DNA of 37,282 nucleotides from a virus, in IMG/VR virus record IMGVR_UViG_3300031839_000695, positions 1 through 37,282 of that record; one strand, given 5' to 3'. The notes below the pieces were generated by a model. That model worked only from the letters and a program-made list of their open reading frames with translations. It did no database searches and had not been told where the DNA came from. Position numbers and translations under genes: made by a program. Positions 13,950 to 22,396 of this stretch are shown piece after piece (position 1 is the stretch's first letter; each line of letters begins with the position of its first letter).

Positions 13950-14255
13950 ATGGCAGCAACCTTTGAATGGACTGTGGGGCAGCTTGAGCGCACCCTTTCT
14001 GACGGCGGAGTGATTGTGGCGCACTGGCGCTGCACGGCCTCTGACGGCGACTACAGCGCTTCCTCCTACGGCACCGCTGGTTTTGCGCCTGACGCTTCTG
14101 CGCCTGGCTTTGTCGCTTACGACGCGCTCACGGAAGCTGACGTGCTGGCTTGGGTGTGGGCTGACGGGGTGGACCGCGACGCCACCGAAGCGGCCCTCCA
14201 AGCCCGCATCGACGCTGACAAGAACCCCGTAACGGCCAATGGAGTACCGTGGTGA
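13950..14255 (+). CDS. Small fibre-associated protein, 101 aa (DUF7936-like)
   Basis: MAATFEWTVGQLERTLSDGG, then VIVAHWRCTASDGDYSASSYGTAGFAPDASAPGFVAYDALTEADVLAWVW. The pattern F.W.v...er....G.V...HwrvtasdG.ysassYGt is common in a small protein next to phage fibre genes, which I recall as DUF7936. It starts two bases after the fibre stop. A role in fibre assembly or attachment is plausible but unproven. Confidence 0.75.
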   Translation: MAATFEWTVGQLERTLSDGGVIVAHWRCTASDGDYSASSYGTAGFAPDASAPGFVAYDALTEADVLAWVWADGVDRDATEAALQARIDADKNPVTANGVPW

Positions 14256-14301
14256 AGCTGTTCCGACACCGCTTTGCTTTAACCATTAATGGAGTCTGAA
14301 C

Positions 14302-14496
14302 ATGGAAAACTTTTTCGCTTTCTTTGACGCTTTCCCTGCGTGGCTGACGGCTATTACGTCCCTTGTAACTGCCGCTACGGCCATTACGGCCCTTACGCCT
14401 ACGCAAGCGGACGATAAGGTTGTCGCTGTAGCGCTGCGCGTGCTTAACGTCCTCGCCGGTAACTTTGGCAAGAACCGCAACGCTGACGATGCGTAA
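14302..14496 (+). CDS. Small hydrophobic protein, 64 aa, possible holin-like
   Basis: [20 protein letters not shown], then [44 protein letters not shown]. One hydrophobic stretch (about residues 11-32) with a helical, polar C-terminus. TGGAGTCTGAAC precedes the ATG. First of four small membrane genes around the lysozyme, so lysis timing is a reasonable guess. Confidence 0.65.
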   Translation: MENFFAFFDAFPAWLTAITSLVTAATAITALTPTQADDKVVAVALRVLNVLAGNFGKNRNADDA

Positions 14497-14501
14497 CAGC
14501 A

Positions 14502-14663
14502 ATGGACGGCCCTAATCAGCTAGAGCTTCTAGTTTCCTTATGGCCGGTGTTCGCGGGTTTTATTAGCTTGGTTATTGTGCTAGCCAAAATGCACAGCGAG
14601 CTGGAGACAGTTAAAGAGAAAGTCCGCGTATTGTTTGACTTGTGGAATGGGCGGGACAAGTAG
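14502..14663 (+). CDS. Small membrane protein with short coiled coil, 53 aa
   Basis: MDGPNQLELLVSLWPVFAGF, then ISLVIVLAKMHSELETVKEKVRVLFDLWNGRDK. One transmembrane helix (about residues 9-28) followed by a charged heptad segment, as in many marine phage proteins of the lysis region. It fits exactly between neighbours: two-base gap to the previous coding frame's end region and two bases to the next start (14666). It could be a spanin-like or accessory holin protein; not proven. Confidence 0.7.
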   Translation: MDGPNQLELLVSLWPVFAGFISLVIVLAKMHSELETVKEKVRVLFDLWNGRDK

Positions 14664-14665
14664 CG

Positions 14666-15139
14666 ATGACCTTTGACGCAATCAAGAACATCGTCGGTGC
14701 TGTAGCGCCTACCCTTGGAACGGCCCTTGGTGGCCCGCTAGGAGGCGCTGCAGCTTCCGCTATTGCTGGCGTATTGGGCTGTGACACCGACGAGCGCAGC
14801 TTACAGAAAGCGCTAACGCAAGCCACGCCGGAACAGCTCACGGAGATTAAGAAAGCTGAGCTGGATTTTGAAGCGCGCATGAAAGAATTAGACGTAGACC
14901 TTTACGCTTTGCAAACCGCTGACACAGCGGATGCGCGAAGCCACTTTGCTAAAGACTGGACGGCACGGTTCCTGGCGATTGCGCTGTGCTGCTTGTTTGC
15001 CGGCTACATTATTCTTGTAACCGTACTGCCACCGGATCAGAACAGTGACGCTATCATTAACCTTATTCTCGGCAGCATTACTGGCAGCTTTAGCACCGTT
15101 ATCGCTTTTTACTTTGGCTCTAGTCAGCGGCAGGATTGA
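14666..15139 (+). CDS. Holin-like membrane protein, 157 aa
   Basis: N-terminal glycine-rich hydrophobic segment (AIKNIVGAVAPTLGTALGGPLGGAAASAIAGVLG), a charged helical middle (TPEQLTEIKKAELDFEARMKELDVDLYALQTADTADAR), then two hydrophobic helices (FLAIALCCLFAGYIILVTVLPP and IINLILGSITGSFSTVIAFYFG). The end FYFGSSQ and the plan match my memory of 3TM-type phage holins. Located three bases before lysozyme. It should form inner-membrane lesions that release the endolysin. I use ATG14666, two bases after the prior stop. Confidence 0.75.
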   Translation: MTFDAIKNIVGAVAPTLGTALGGPLGGAAASAIAGVLGCDTDERSLQKALTQATPEQLTEIKKAELDFEARMKELDVDLYALQTADTADARSHFAKDWTARFLAIALCCLFAGYIILVTVLPPDQNSDAIINLILGSITGSFSTVIAFYFGSSQRQD

Positions 15140-15142
15140 TCA

Positions 15143-15589
15143 ATGCGGACAGGAAGAGACGGAGTTGAACTCATACGACACTTTGAAGGCTGCCGTTTTG
15201 ATGCTTACCTGTGTCCTGCTGGGGTGTGGACTATTGGCTATGGGCACACTGCTGACGTAAAGGAAGGAGATAGCATTGACCAAGAAGCGGCTGAAGCTTT
15301 TCTTATTGAAGACTTGGAAACGTTTGAAAGAAACGTTACGAATCTTGTTAAGGTTCCTCTTACGCAACAACAGTTCGACGCTCTTGTTTCATGGACCTTC
15401 AACCTCGGCGCTGGCAACTTGGCAGAGTCGACGCTCCTCAAAAAGCTAAACAATTACCAATACGCAGAAGTACCAGAGCAGATGATGCGCTGGGTGCGTG
15501 CTGGCGGACAGGTCCTTGAAGGGCTAGTTAGACGCCGCGCCGCTGAAGCTGCACTATTCCAAAGCAAAGATTGGCGCGGAGTCCAATAA
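15143..15589 (+). CDS. Endolysin, GH24 lysozyme, 148 aa
   Basis: T4/P22-type lysozyme: catalytic E15 in HFEGCRFDAY, T30 in GVWTIGYGHT, and the C-terminal lobe QQFDALVSWTFNLGAGNL...RRRAAEAALF. The residue at the T4 D20 position is C24 (YLCPAG), so the triad is Glu-Cys-Thr. This substitution occurs in many phage members and does not imply loss of activity. It cleaves peptidoglycan between MurNAc and GlcNAc. No signal peptide is visible, so holin-dependent release is expected. Confidence 0.93.
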   Translation: MRTGRDGVELIRHFEGCRFDAYLCPAGVWTIGYGHTADVKEGDSIDQEAAEAFLIEDLETFERNVTNLVKVPLTQQQFDALVSWTFNLGAGNLAESTLLKKLNNYQYAEVPEQMMRWVRAGGQVLEGLVRRRAAEAALFQSKDWRGVQ

Positions 15590-15786
15590 TGCAACAGCTA
15601 CAAGATAATGCACACAAGGTTGCAGACCAGCTAGCCGCTACGTCTGTGATTGGGGCCATCACGGCCAACCTTCCGCTCATCACTGAGTGGATGCAAATGA
15701 TTGCTGCATTGATTGGTATTTGTTCCGGTTTGGCGGCGCTGCGCTTTTACCTTAAGCGCACCTCCAATCTTGACAAGGAAGACTAA
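15589..15786 (+). CDS. Small holin-like protein, 65 aa
   Basis: MQQLQDNAHKVADQLAATSV, then IGAITANLPLITEWMQMIAALIGICSGLAALRFYLKRTSNLDKED. One or two membrane segments (about residues 18-28 and 35-52) and a charged tail, like class II holins of T7-type phages. The ATG overlaps the lysozyme stop (TAATG), and its own TAA overlaps the next ATG in the same way, so lysozyme, this gene and the 585-aa gene are translationally coupled. Confidence 0.7.
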   Translation: MQQLQDNAHKVADQLAATSVIGAITANLPLITEWMQMIAALIGICSGLAALRFYLKRTSNLDKED

Positions 15787-17543
15787 TGGGTGGCTTTAGC
15801 TTTGGCATTCCTTTAAGCTTTGGTGGCGTAACGCTTACGCCTGATCAAATTGCTGCTGCTGTTGCGGCACAGACTAATCAGCCGGCGCAGACTCTTACGC
15901 AAGCTGTAATGGCTGCGCCGCCGCGCACGCCTCAATATACTGGTACTGCGGCTATGGAGTTAACTGGCGACCCTGATATGGACCGTCAGATTTTAGATGC
16001 ACAAGCTACGCAAGCCCAGCCGCAAAATATTGCTAAGCTTCAAGAAATGAAAGCGTCGGGTGCCCTTCCTTCTGATTATATTGTTGGACTGCCGGGAGGC
16101 AAACCCGGAGTTTTAGAAATTGGCATTAATCAAGAAGGTGTTAAAGGCCCGAACTATCAGCAAATTTCTTATAGTACGCCCGAAGAATATCGTGAAGCTT
16201 ATAACTTAATGCTTCAAACACCGACACCGCGCGAGTCGTGGACAATGAACAGGCGTCCAGAACTAGCGGCTCTTGCCGGTGGTTTAATGTCTCTTGCTAT
16301 TCCAGGCGTAGCTGGTGGTATTGTGGGAACGTTGTTTCCTGCTGCCGGTGCTGCTTCTGCTGGTGCTGCAGCAGCGTTAGGAGGCGCTGGTGGTGGCTTA
16401 GGAGCGTTAGGCACAACAGCTCTTACGTCAGGCATAGGCGCGGGCTTGGGGGCTGGGCTTGCTGCTGTTACTGGAGGCGATCCTCTTCAAGGCGCTTTAG
16501 GCGGAGCGCTGGGCGGAGGTTTAGGGGCGGGGCAACAAGGCGTTACGGCACTTGGAAGCTTAAGCGCTGCTGGTCCTTCTGTTATTGAACAAGTATTTAG
16601 CGATGCAGACTACCGCGCTGGTGGCGTAATTCCTGAGCAGCCGTTTGAAACCCAAGCGCCAGTAGTTGAGCAGCAACAAGAAGCTGGCGGTGGTGGCGCT
16701 ACGCCCGTTCCAGCCCCTGCTCCGGCACCTGTAACGCCTGCTCCAGCGCCAGCTCCAGCGCCAGCTCCAGCACCTGCTCCTACAGTTAGTGACGCAGAGC
16801 AAACTGCAGGCGTAGACCCTGTTGTAGCTAATCAAATCCTTGAAGCAATTCTTTCTGAAACAGATCAAAACGTACGCGATGGTTTGATTGCTGATTGGCA
16901 AAACTATACAGGCGAAACGTTTGACAACACGCTTTTGCCGGAGTATCAAGAACAAGCCCCTCCGCAACCTGTTGGATACGTATGGGGCGACGGTGTGTGG
17001 ACGCCTGTGTTTGATATTCCGCCTGCAGGTTCTGTTGTTTTTGAGCCCGGTGTTGAGCAGCCTAATTACACTCCGCAAGAAGAAGTTGTTGATGTGTTTC
17101 TTCCGCCAGACTTAGTATCTGACACTACGGCACCAGAGCCCATTGAGCCTGAGCCGCCCGTAGAGCCCGCTCCTGAGCCGGTAGCGCCCACCCCTACGTC
17201 CCCTACGCCTGAGCCCACTCCGGCCCCTGAGCCCGCTCCTACGCCCGTACAGGAGCCTGTAGAGCAGCCAGCACCGGAACCTGCAGCGGGTGCTGATGAA
17301 AGCGTAGCGGTTGGCGGTGAGGGCAACGGTACGGGTGACGGTACCGGAGAAGGGGAAGGCGACGGAGAAGGCGACGGTAACGGCACGGGCATGGGCGCAG
17401 GCATGATGGCCGCTGCAGCAGGCGCTGCGTTTAAGCCGCAATGGTCCGAGTTGTTTAAGTACACAACCTTAACGCCATACCAAAAGAAAGCTATTGCGCC
17501 CTATGTTGATTACATTGCGCAAGCACGAGGAATGTTATCATGA
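15786..17543 (+). CDS. Low-complexity Gly/Ala- and Pro-rich virion-region protein, 585 aa
   Basis: N-terminal domain (about 1-155), a long hydrophobic Gly/Ala segment (about 158-258, LAALAGGLMSLAIPGVAGGIVG and similar), a Pro-Ala dipeptide tract (about 308-330), a second folded-looking part with GYVWGDGVWTPVFDIP (about 394-410), a Pro-Glu-Pro-rich tract (about 447-497), a Gly/Asp/Glu tract (about 508-536), and a short conserved-looking end (FKPQWSELFKYTTLTPYQKK). The glycine-zipper-like segment suggests membrane insertion, so an ejected internal or tail protein is possible. No family was recognised. It overlaps the next gene as ATGA. Confidence 0.7.
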   Translation: MGGFSFGIPLSFGGVTLTPDQIAAAVAAQTNQPAQTLTQAVMAAPPRTPQYTGTAAMELTGDPDMDRQILDAQATQAQPQNIAKLQEMKASGALPSDYIVGLPGGKPGVLEIGINQEGVKGPNYQQISYSTPEEYREAYNLMLQTPTPRESWTMNRRPELAALAGGLMSLAIPGVAGGIVGTLFPAAGAASAGAAAALGGAGGGLGALGTTALTSGIGAGLGAGLAAVTGGDPLQGALGGALGGGLGAGQQGVTALGSLSAAGPSVIEQVFSDADYRAGGVIPEQPFETQAPVVEQQQEAGGGGATPVPAPAPAPVTPAPAPAPAPAPAPAPTVSDAEQTAGVDPVVANQILEAILSETDQNVRDGLIADWQNYTGETFDNTLLPEYQEQAPPQPVGYVWGDGVWTPVFDIPPAGSVVFEPGVEQPNYTPQEEVVDVFLPPDLVSDTTAPEPIEPEPPVEPAPEPVAPTPTSPTPEPTPAPEPAPTPVQEPVEQPAPEPAAGADESVAVGGEGNGTGDGTGEGEGDGEGDGNGTGMGAGMMAAAAGAAFKPQWSELFKYTTLTPYQKKAIAPYVDYIAQARGMLS

Positions 17544-18187
17544 CGTATTTGGAAGCTGTGAATCAAGTGCTGCAGCGGTTACGTGAAGACACCGTAACGG
17601 ACGTAGTGAACCTTGATGACCCCGTAGCTGAAATGGTTACTGCGTTAATAAATGATGCTAAGCAGATTGTCGAAGATGCACACACTTGGAATGCGCTGCG
17701 GCACGAATGGTCCATTACGACTGCTGCAGATGACAACCTATATAGCTTGACAAATGCAGGAAATTATGGTAAGATAGAGGCTATCCTTAAGGATGACGGA
17801 GTGGAGCTTAAGCAAGAACAGCTAAGCGCTATTCGCAAGCGACAAGCCGCATCGCCAGCAAACAACAAACCCAAGTACTATGCAGTCAACGGTGTAGACG
17901 GCAATTACGACATCCAAATACAGCTATTCCCGAAACCTGATGGCGTATACAACTACACCGTATACGGCTTCAAGCGTCAAGCAGAACTCAGCAACAAAGA
18001 CGATGTATTGCTTGTGCCTTCTAAGCCCGTTGTGTACACGGCGCTAGCTATGGCTGCGCGTGAGCGTGGCGAAGTAGGCGGTCAAACGGCAGCGGAGCTG
18101 TTCTCGCTAGCTAATGTGTACCTTAGCGACGCTATTGCTTGGGATGCTTCCCTTAACGATTACGATAACGTCTGGATGACTGTGTAA
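17540..18187 (+). CDS. Tail tubular protein A (T7 gp11-like adaptor), 215 aa
   Basis: MTYLEAVNQVLQRLREDTVT is the typical start of gp11-type adaptors, followed by helices (VAEMVTALINDAKQIVEDAHTWNALRHEW) and a beta region (YNYTVYGFKRQAELSNKDDVLLVPSKPVVYTALAMAARERGEVGG). It forms a ring joining the portal to the nozzle. ATGA overlap with the preceding gene; its stop overlaps the next start. A perfect promoter-family match lies inside it at 17747. Confidence 0.9.
   Translation: MTYLEAVNQVLQRLREDTVTDVVNLDDPVAEMVTALINDAKQIVEDAHTWNALRHEWSITTAADDNLYSLTNAGNYGKIEAILKDDGVELKQEQLSAIRKRQAASPANNKPKYYAVNGVDGNYDIQIQLFPKPDGVYNYTVYGFKRQAELSNKDDVLLVPSKPVVYTALAMAARERGEVGGQTAAELFSLANVYLSDAIAWDASLNDYDNVWMTV
17747..17775 (+). 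promoter_or_regulatory. Intragenic promoter (P3) inside tail tubular protein A
   Basis: TTGACA (17747-17752), a 17-base spacer and TAAGAT (17770-17775) with TATGGTAAGATA, matching the family that precedes replication genes. It lies in coding sequence but agrees in both boxes, spacer and extended -10, so chance is unlikely. It would raise transcription of nozzle and ejection protein genes. Confidence 0.7.
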
Positions 18188-19899
18188 TGGCGCAGCAACA
18201 ACAGAACATTACGGTTAGCGCTCCGGGGTTTCAAGGGCTGAATACGGAAGACTCTCCGCTTCAGCAAGACCCCGGCTTTGCGCTTGTTGCCGACAATGCT
18301 GTTGTAGATAAGTTTGGTCGTATTGGCTCTCGTAAGCCTTGGACGGAGTTTACCACTGCGGTTAACGTAACGTATAGCGCAGCGGTTGGCGTAGCAGACA
18401 CGCAGATTAAGACGCACCGCCTGGGCCACGGTGACATCAATGGCACCATTTACGTGTTAGCTACGGTTGGTGTGTATCAGTATAACGCATCTGGCTCTTT
18501 GCTGCAAGACGACTACTTTATCTGCAAGCTTACCACCAGCGCCGGTCCTACGTACGAGCTGGATGAGATTAGCTATCCTGCCCTCGTCGATGACAGCGCG
18601 CTGGCTGACGCCCGCATTGTCAGCTTTAACGACAAGATGTACGTGTTTAGCGCCGGCAACGAATGCCTTGAGTATGACGGCAGCACGCTTGTTAAGCTGT
18701 TCACCGGCACTAACGACGTAGACTACATTAAGCCACAGGACGACACGGGCACCCTTGCGGCAGTCATTAACGGTGACGTAGCCGCAGCCGCTTACGGTCG
18801 CTTGTGGGTTAGTGGCGTAAACGGTGACTACCAAAGCATTTACTACAGCGACCTGCTCATTGCCACGCAGTGGTACGATGGGCGTGCTGTGCCTGCCGAT
18901 GCGCAAAACACTGGCGGCATTCTTAACGTCAACGAATACTGGCCCAGCGGTACTGACCGTATTGTAGGCATTGCGGCGCACAACGGCGCATTGTTTATTT
19001 TTGGTCGGCAGTCCATCTTGGTGTACAACAACGCCGCTACGGGCGACCCTGCAGCCGCTGACGGCATCGTGTTAGCCGATACCATTAGTGGCATTGGCTG
19101 CGTGAACCGCGACGCCATCGCTAACATTGGCTCTGACGTACTGTTTGTTGACGACTCTGGTGTACGCTCCTTGGGCCGCACGATCCAAGAGAAGTCTGCA
19201 CCGCTTGGCGACCTAACCTCTAACGTACGCCGTGACATCACGGACATCATTGCGCTTACGGCAGACAAGACCACTATATCGCTGTCGTACTGGCCTGATG
19301 AAAACTTAACGGTTGTCAACTTTAGTAACGACTTGCAAGCGTTTGCGATTGAGATGCGAGCGCCTAGCGTAACGGGTGGCAACAAGGTGACGCGCTGGAC
19401 CAACACGGTCTGGGAGCGTGCCATGTACTACGAGGTGGCCGGCGAAGCCCGCGTGTTGCTAGCAAGCAGCGCCAGCGGCTATGGCTGCTTCTTGTACGAT
19501 GACGGTTTAAACTACAATGATGAGCCGTTTGAGTTTAAGTATGAGTCTAATTCATTTACGTTTGGTCAGCCTGCCAACTCTAAGTTCGTAAAGCAGATTG
19601 ACTTTACTGTTGTGTCTACGCTGTCTAATGCTCAGGCGTACGCAGGGTGGGGGTATAGTGGGCGCCTTGACTACACTAAGTCCTTGACAATCACCGCTCA
19701 GGCCCCAGCGCTATACAACGTAGCATACTTTAACCAGACTGACGAATACGGTCCTGGCCTTACAACTATTAAGCGCTATCGCGTGAACGCAAAAGGGAGC
19801 GGCGAGTCAGTGATTATTGGATTCCGCATTGAAGTTAACGGCAACACGTGTAGCCTTCAAGAGATTAACGTACAGACCCTCATCGGGAGGATTATCTAA
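18187..19899 (+). CDS. Tail nozzle protein (tail tubular protein B, gp12-like), 570 aa
   Basis: Beta-rich protein beginning MAQQQQNITVSAPGFQGLNT, with EDSPLQQDPGFALVADNAVVDKFGRIGSRKPW, a pattern shared by podovirus nozzle proteins. Repeated beta-propeller-like strands (DKMYVFSAGNECLEYDGSTL, RLWVSGVNGDYQSIYYSDLL, GALFIFGRQSILVYNN) follow. It directly follows the adaptor, as gp12 does in T7, but is shorter than T7 gp12. It forms the tail tip that DNA leaves through. Confidence 0.87.
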   Translation: MAQQQQNITVSAPGFQGLNTEDSPLQQDPGFALVADNAVVDKFGRIGSRKPWTEFTTAVNVTYSAAVGVADTQIKTHRLGHGDINGTIYVLATVGVYQYNASGSLLQDDYFICKLTTSAGPTYELDEISYPALVDDSALADARIVSFNDKMYVFSAGNECLEYDGSTLVKLFTGTNDVDYIKPQDDTGTLAAVINGDVAAAAYGRLWVSGVNGDYQSIYYSDLLIATQWYDGRAVPADAQNTGGILNVNEYWPSGTDRIVGIAAHNGALFIFGRQSILVYNNAATGDPAAADGIVLADTISGIGCVNRDAIANIGSDVLFVDDSGVRSLGRTIQEKSAPLGDLTSNVRRDITDIIALTADKTTISLSYWPDENLTVVNFSNDLQAFAIEMRAPSVTGGNKVTRWTNTVWERAMYYEVAGEARVLLASSASGYGCFLYDDGLNYNDEPFEFKYESNSFTFGQPANSKFVKQIDFTVVSTLSNAQAYAGWGYSGRLDYTKSLTITAQAPALYNVAYFNQTDEYGPGLTTIKRYRVNAKGSGESVIIGFRIEVNGNTCSLQEINVQTLIGRII

Positions 19900-21027
19900 A
19901 TGAGCCTTTTTGATTTGCTGGCAGGTGCCGGTAGCGCTGCTGCTGGCTACCAAATGGCTGAAGATATTCGGCAGACTGGGCGCGAAGGCGCTGCACAGAT
20001 TCAAGAGCTGGGTAGGCAGCTACAAGATCAAGCTGCTTTCCGTGGCTACGGTGTGCAGACCGGCCTAGGACGCTCTACGATTAGCCCTACGGGGAGTTTG
20101 GACGTAGGCGTAGGCCCACAGCAGGCTATGCTGCAAGCCGGTCAGAGCATGTTTGGAGGCGCTGGAGCGGGCTTTGACGCTGCCGGTCAAGCACTACAAC
20201 AAGCAATGACCAACCCGGCTTATGCGCAAGCGCTAGCTGCGATGCAGGCTGGGCAGGCTGGCCTAGCGGGGCAACAAGCTGGCGCCCTGGGTGCGTCGCA
20301 GCAGGCAATGCAGCAAGCCATGATGGACACGGCAGGGCGTGAGCAGCAAGTGTTTGAGCGCGCTATGGCACTGCAAGAGCCTGGACTGCAGCGCGCACAG
20401 GCCGCACAGCAGGCTCGTGAGTTTGCTATGGGACGCGGTGGACTACGTGGCTCACAGTTTGGCGGCACCGCTGAAGATGCCGCTATGGCCCGTGCACGCG
20501 CTGAGGCTACCAACCAAGCAGCGTTCCAGGCTATGGGGCAAGCGCAGCAGGAAGCAATGAACCGTGCCAATATGGCTGCACAGTTTGGTCAGCTTGGTAC
20601 GCAAGCCGGTCAGCTTCAAGGCCAGCTTGGCACCAACCTTGGGCAGCTTGGGCTACAGCAAGCACAGCTTGGGCAGCAAGGTGCTGGCATGCTAGCAGAC
20701 ATTGCGCAAGCCGGTGGGCAGCTTGGCCTGCAGGGTTACACCACGGCCTTCACTCCGCTGCAGCAGCAGCTTAATGCGCTGCAAGTGGGACAACAGGCAG
20801 CCGAAATGGCCCAAACCGGCCAGCTCACTGGTGCCGGTTACGGTGCACAGCTTGGCCTTGGCGGCATTCAGGCACAGATTAATGCCGAGAAGGCAGCAAG
20901 CGAGCTGTTCGGTAACTTGTTCGGTGCTGGCATGACGGCTATTGGAAGCATTGGGCAAGGCGCTCCAGAGGGCTCTACGCTAATGGAGCAAATTCTTGGT
21001 GTATATAAAGACCGCACTGGAACCTAA
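19900..21027 (+). CDS. Gln/Gly/Ala-rich internal virion protein (gp14-position), 375 aa
   Basis: Starts MSLFDLLAGAGSAAAGYQMA. Nearly all of it is Gln, Ala and Gly with many repeats (AGQLQGQLGTNLGQLGLQQAQLGQQGAG), and ends in a hydrophobic helix (LFGNLFGAGMTAIGSIGQG). It starts one base after the nozzle stop and precedes two long helical proteins, the position of T7 gp14, the ejection protein inserted in the outer membrane. Identification is by position and composition, not by sequence identity. Confidence 0.7.
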   Translation: MSLFDLLAGAGSAAAGYQMAEDIRQTGREGAAQIQELGRQLQDQAAFRGYGVQTGLGRSTISPTGSLDVGVGPQQAMLQAGQSMFGGAGAGFDAAGQALQQAMTNPAYAQALAAMQAGQAGLAGQQAGALGASQQAMQQAMMDTAGREQQVFERAMALQEPGLQRAQAAQQAREFAMGRGGLRGSQFGGTAEDAAMARARAEATNQAAFQAMGQAQQEAMNRANMAAQFGQLGTQAGQLQGQLGTNLGQLGLQQAQLGQQGAGMLADIAQAGGQLGLQGYTTAFTPLQQQLNALQVGQQAAEMAQTGQLTGAGYGAQLGLGGIQAQINAEKAASELFGNLFGAGMTAIGSIGQGAPEGSTLMEQILGVYKDRTGT

Positions 21028-21038
21028 GGAGCGACATC

Positions 21039-22394
21039 ATGGCAGGTAGAGACGCAAGCGCCAACCTTGGCGGAATGTTGTCGCAGATTGGGGGCGCTAT
21101 TGGCGGCATGAGTGGAGCCGGAGAAGGGCTTATGCGGCCCATCATGACTTCGTTCCGCCCGCAACTAGACCCCACCAGTGTTGAGTCTTTGCAGCGCCAA
21201 GCAGCGTTTCAGGGGCGTATTGGTGACACTGAGCAAGCGCGGCTGTTTACTGGACAAGCGCTAGCGCTAGAGGAGCGTAACAGGGCTGAAGAGGAGCGCA
21301 AGCGTAAGCTTGAAGAAGGACAAGAGCGCGTAAAAGCGCTAAATGCTTTTCGTAATGCTGTTGCTTCTGGCGATCCCACGGCTATTGCTACAGCACGTGC
21401 TAATGTTGAAGCCGTTGGACAGGCGCAGGGGCAGTTGTTGCTACCGCAAGCGGCTGCTATTGAAACTAACGAGCGGCAAAAGAAAACAGCAGCGGCAACG
21501 GAAGCCGCAGCGGCAGAAGCGCTTCGCTTAAACAACTTAGAATCCGGGCTGCGCGCTGCGTTTAACGCTGTGGACAGTATTGAACAAGCAGATGTTATTC
21601 TTAAGAACGCTCCGGCAGAAGTGTCGCAGCAAGCCGCTAATGCACACAAAGAAGTGGTTGGTCGCATCACTGCTCAGCAAAAACGGGCAGAGGAAGAGCG
21701 TGATCTTAGCGAAGTTCTTCCGCCTTCATTTGAAACTGCTATGGTAGAAGATAAGCTGGTTATTCCCAGCATTGCAAACCTTGACGAAGAGGTGCGCAAC
21801 CAACTAAACAGCATGGCGGAGCGATTAGTTGCTGACATTGGCGCAGCAAACGCAGAGGCCCGTGATGGAAAAGCTATTATTCCACGTGCTAAGCAAGAGG
21901 CTTTACGGCGTCGTCGAGACGATTTGGAAAAGCTAGTAAGCAAAGCTGTTCTTGATCAGGCCAATAACGAGTCAAAAGCAAAAAGGGAACAGCAAGTTGC
22001 TTTTATTGACGAAGCGCGAAAAATAGCAACTATACAAGACTTTGACAATAAAGAAATTGAAGCTGTTAAAAAGGATTTAGAGAAGCAAGGATACACGCTT
22101 AGTTACGAAGATGCTAAGAACTATCTACGGCAGCAAGCTCTTAATCGCCATTTTGCAACAGCGCCTCGTGCTGATGACGATGGTGTTATTGACTTAGATT
22201 CACTAAAGCCCGGCGAAACGCCCAAGCAAGGCGTGGCAGTTCCGCCAGAGTTTCAAATTTTTGACTTAAACGCTTTGGAAAAAGACGAACGCGGAAACTT
22301 TCAAAAAGCTCTTGATTTGGCAGAATCCGGCGTAGAGCTTTTCACTGACTTGTTTGCGCCTAAAGCTGCTGTTAACCGGCTAACCGAGGACTAA
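21039..22394 (+). CDS. Helical internal virion protein (gp15-position), 451 aa
   Basis: After a glycine-rich start (LGGMLSQIGGAIGGMSGAGEG) the protein is almost wholly charged helix and coiled coil (ALALEERNRAEEERKRKLEEGQERVKAL, EEVRNQLNSMAERLVADIG, REQQVAFIDEARKIATI). Located between the gp14-like and the largest late protein. Probably packaged in the head and ejected into the periplasm to build the DNA channel. The function is inferred from order. AAGGAGCGACATC precedes the ATG. Confidence 0.7.
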   Translation: MAGRDASANLGGMLSQIGGAIGGMSGAGEGLMRPIMTSFRPQLDPTSVESLQRQAAFQGRIGDTEQARLFTGQALALEERNRAEEERKRKLEEGQERVKALNAFRNAVASGDPTAIATARANVEAVGQAQGQLLLPQAAAIETNERQKKTAAATEAAAAEALRLNNLESGLRAAFNAVDSIEQADVILKNAPAEVSQQAANAHKEVVGRITAQQKRAEEERDLSEVLPPSFETAMVEDKLVIPSIANLDEEVRNQLNSMAERLVADIGAANAEARDGKAIIPRAKQEALRRRRDDLEKLVSKAVLDQANNESKAKREQQVAFIDEARKIATIQDFDNKEIEAVKKDLEKQGYTLSYEDAKNYLRQQALNRHFATAPRADDDGVIDLDSLKPGETPKQGVAVPPEFQIFDLNALEKDERGNFQKALDLAESGVELFTDLFAPKAAVNRLTED

Positions 22395-22396
22395 AC

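Noticed and set aside
16731-16785. Short tandem repeat CCAGCTCCAGCG... as a possible CRISPR-like or regulatory array
   Set aside because: It simply encodes the Pro-Ala tract in frame; no spacers.
16560-17464. Antisense Arg/Trp- and Gly/Ser-rich frames over the 585-aa gene
   Set aside because: They are reverse translations of the Pro-Ala and Gly tracts; low complexity only.
18457-19424. Antisense open frames of 174 and 193 aa over the nozzle gene
   Set aside because: Shadows of the GC-rich coding strand; no starts with proper spacing and no recognisable protein features.
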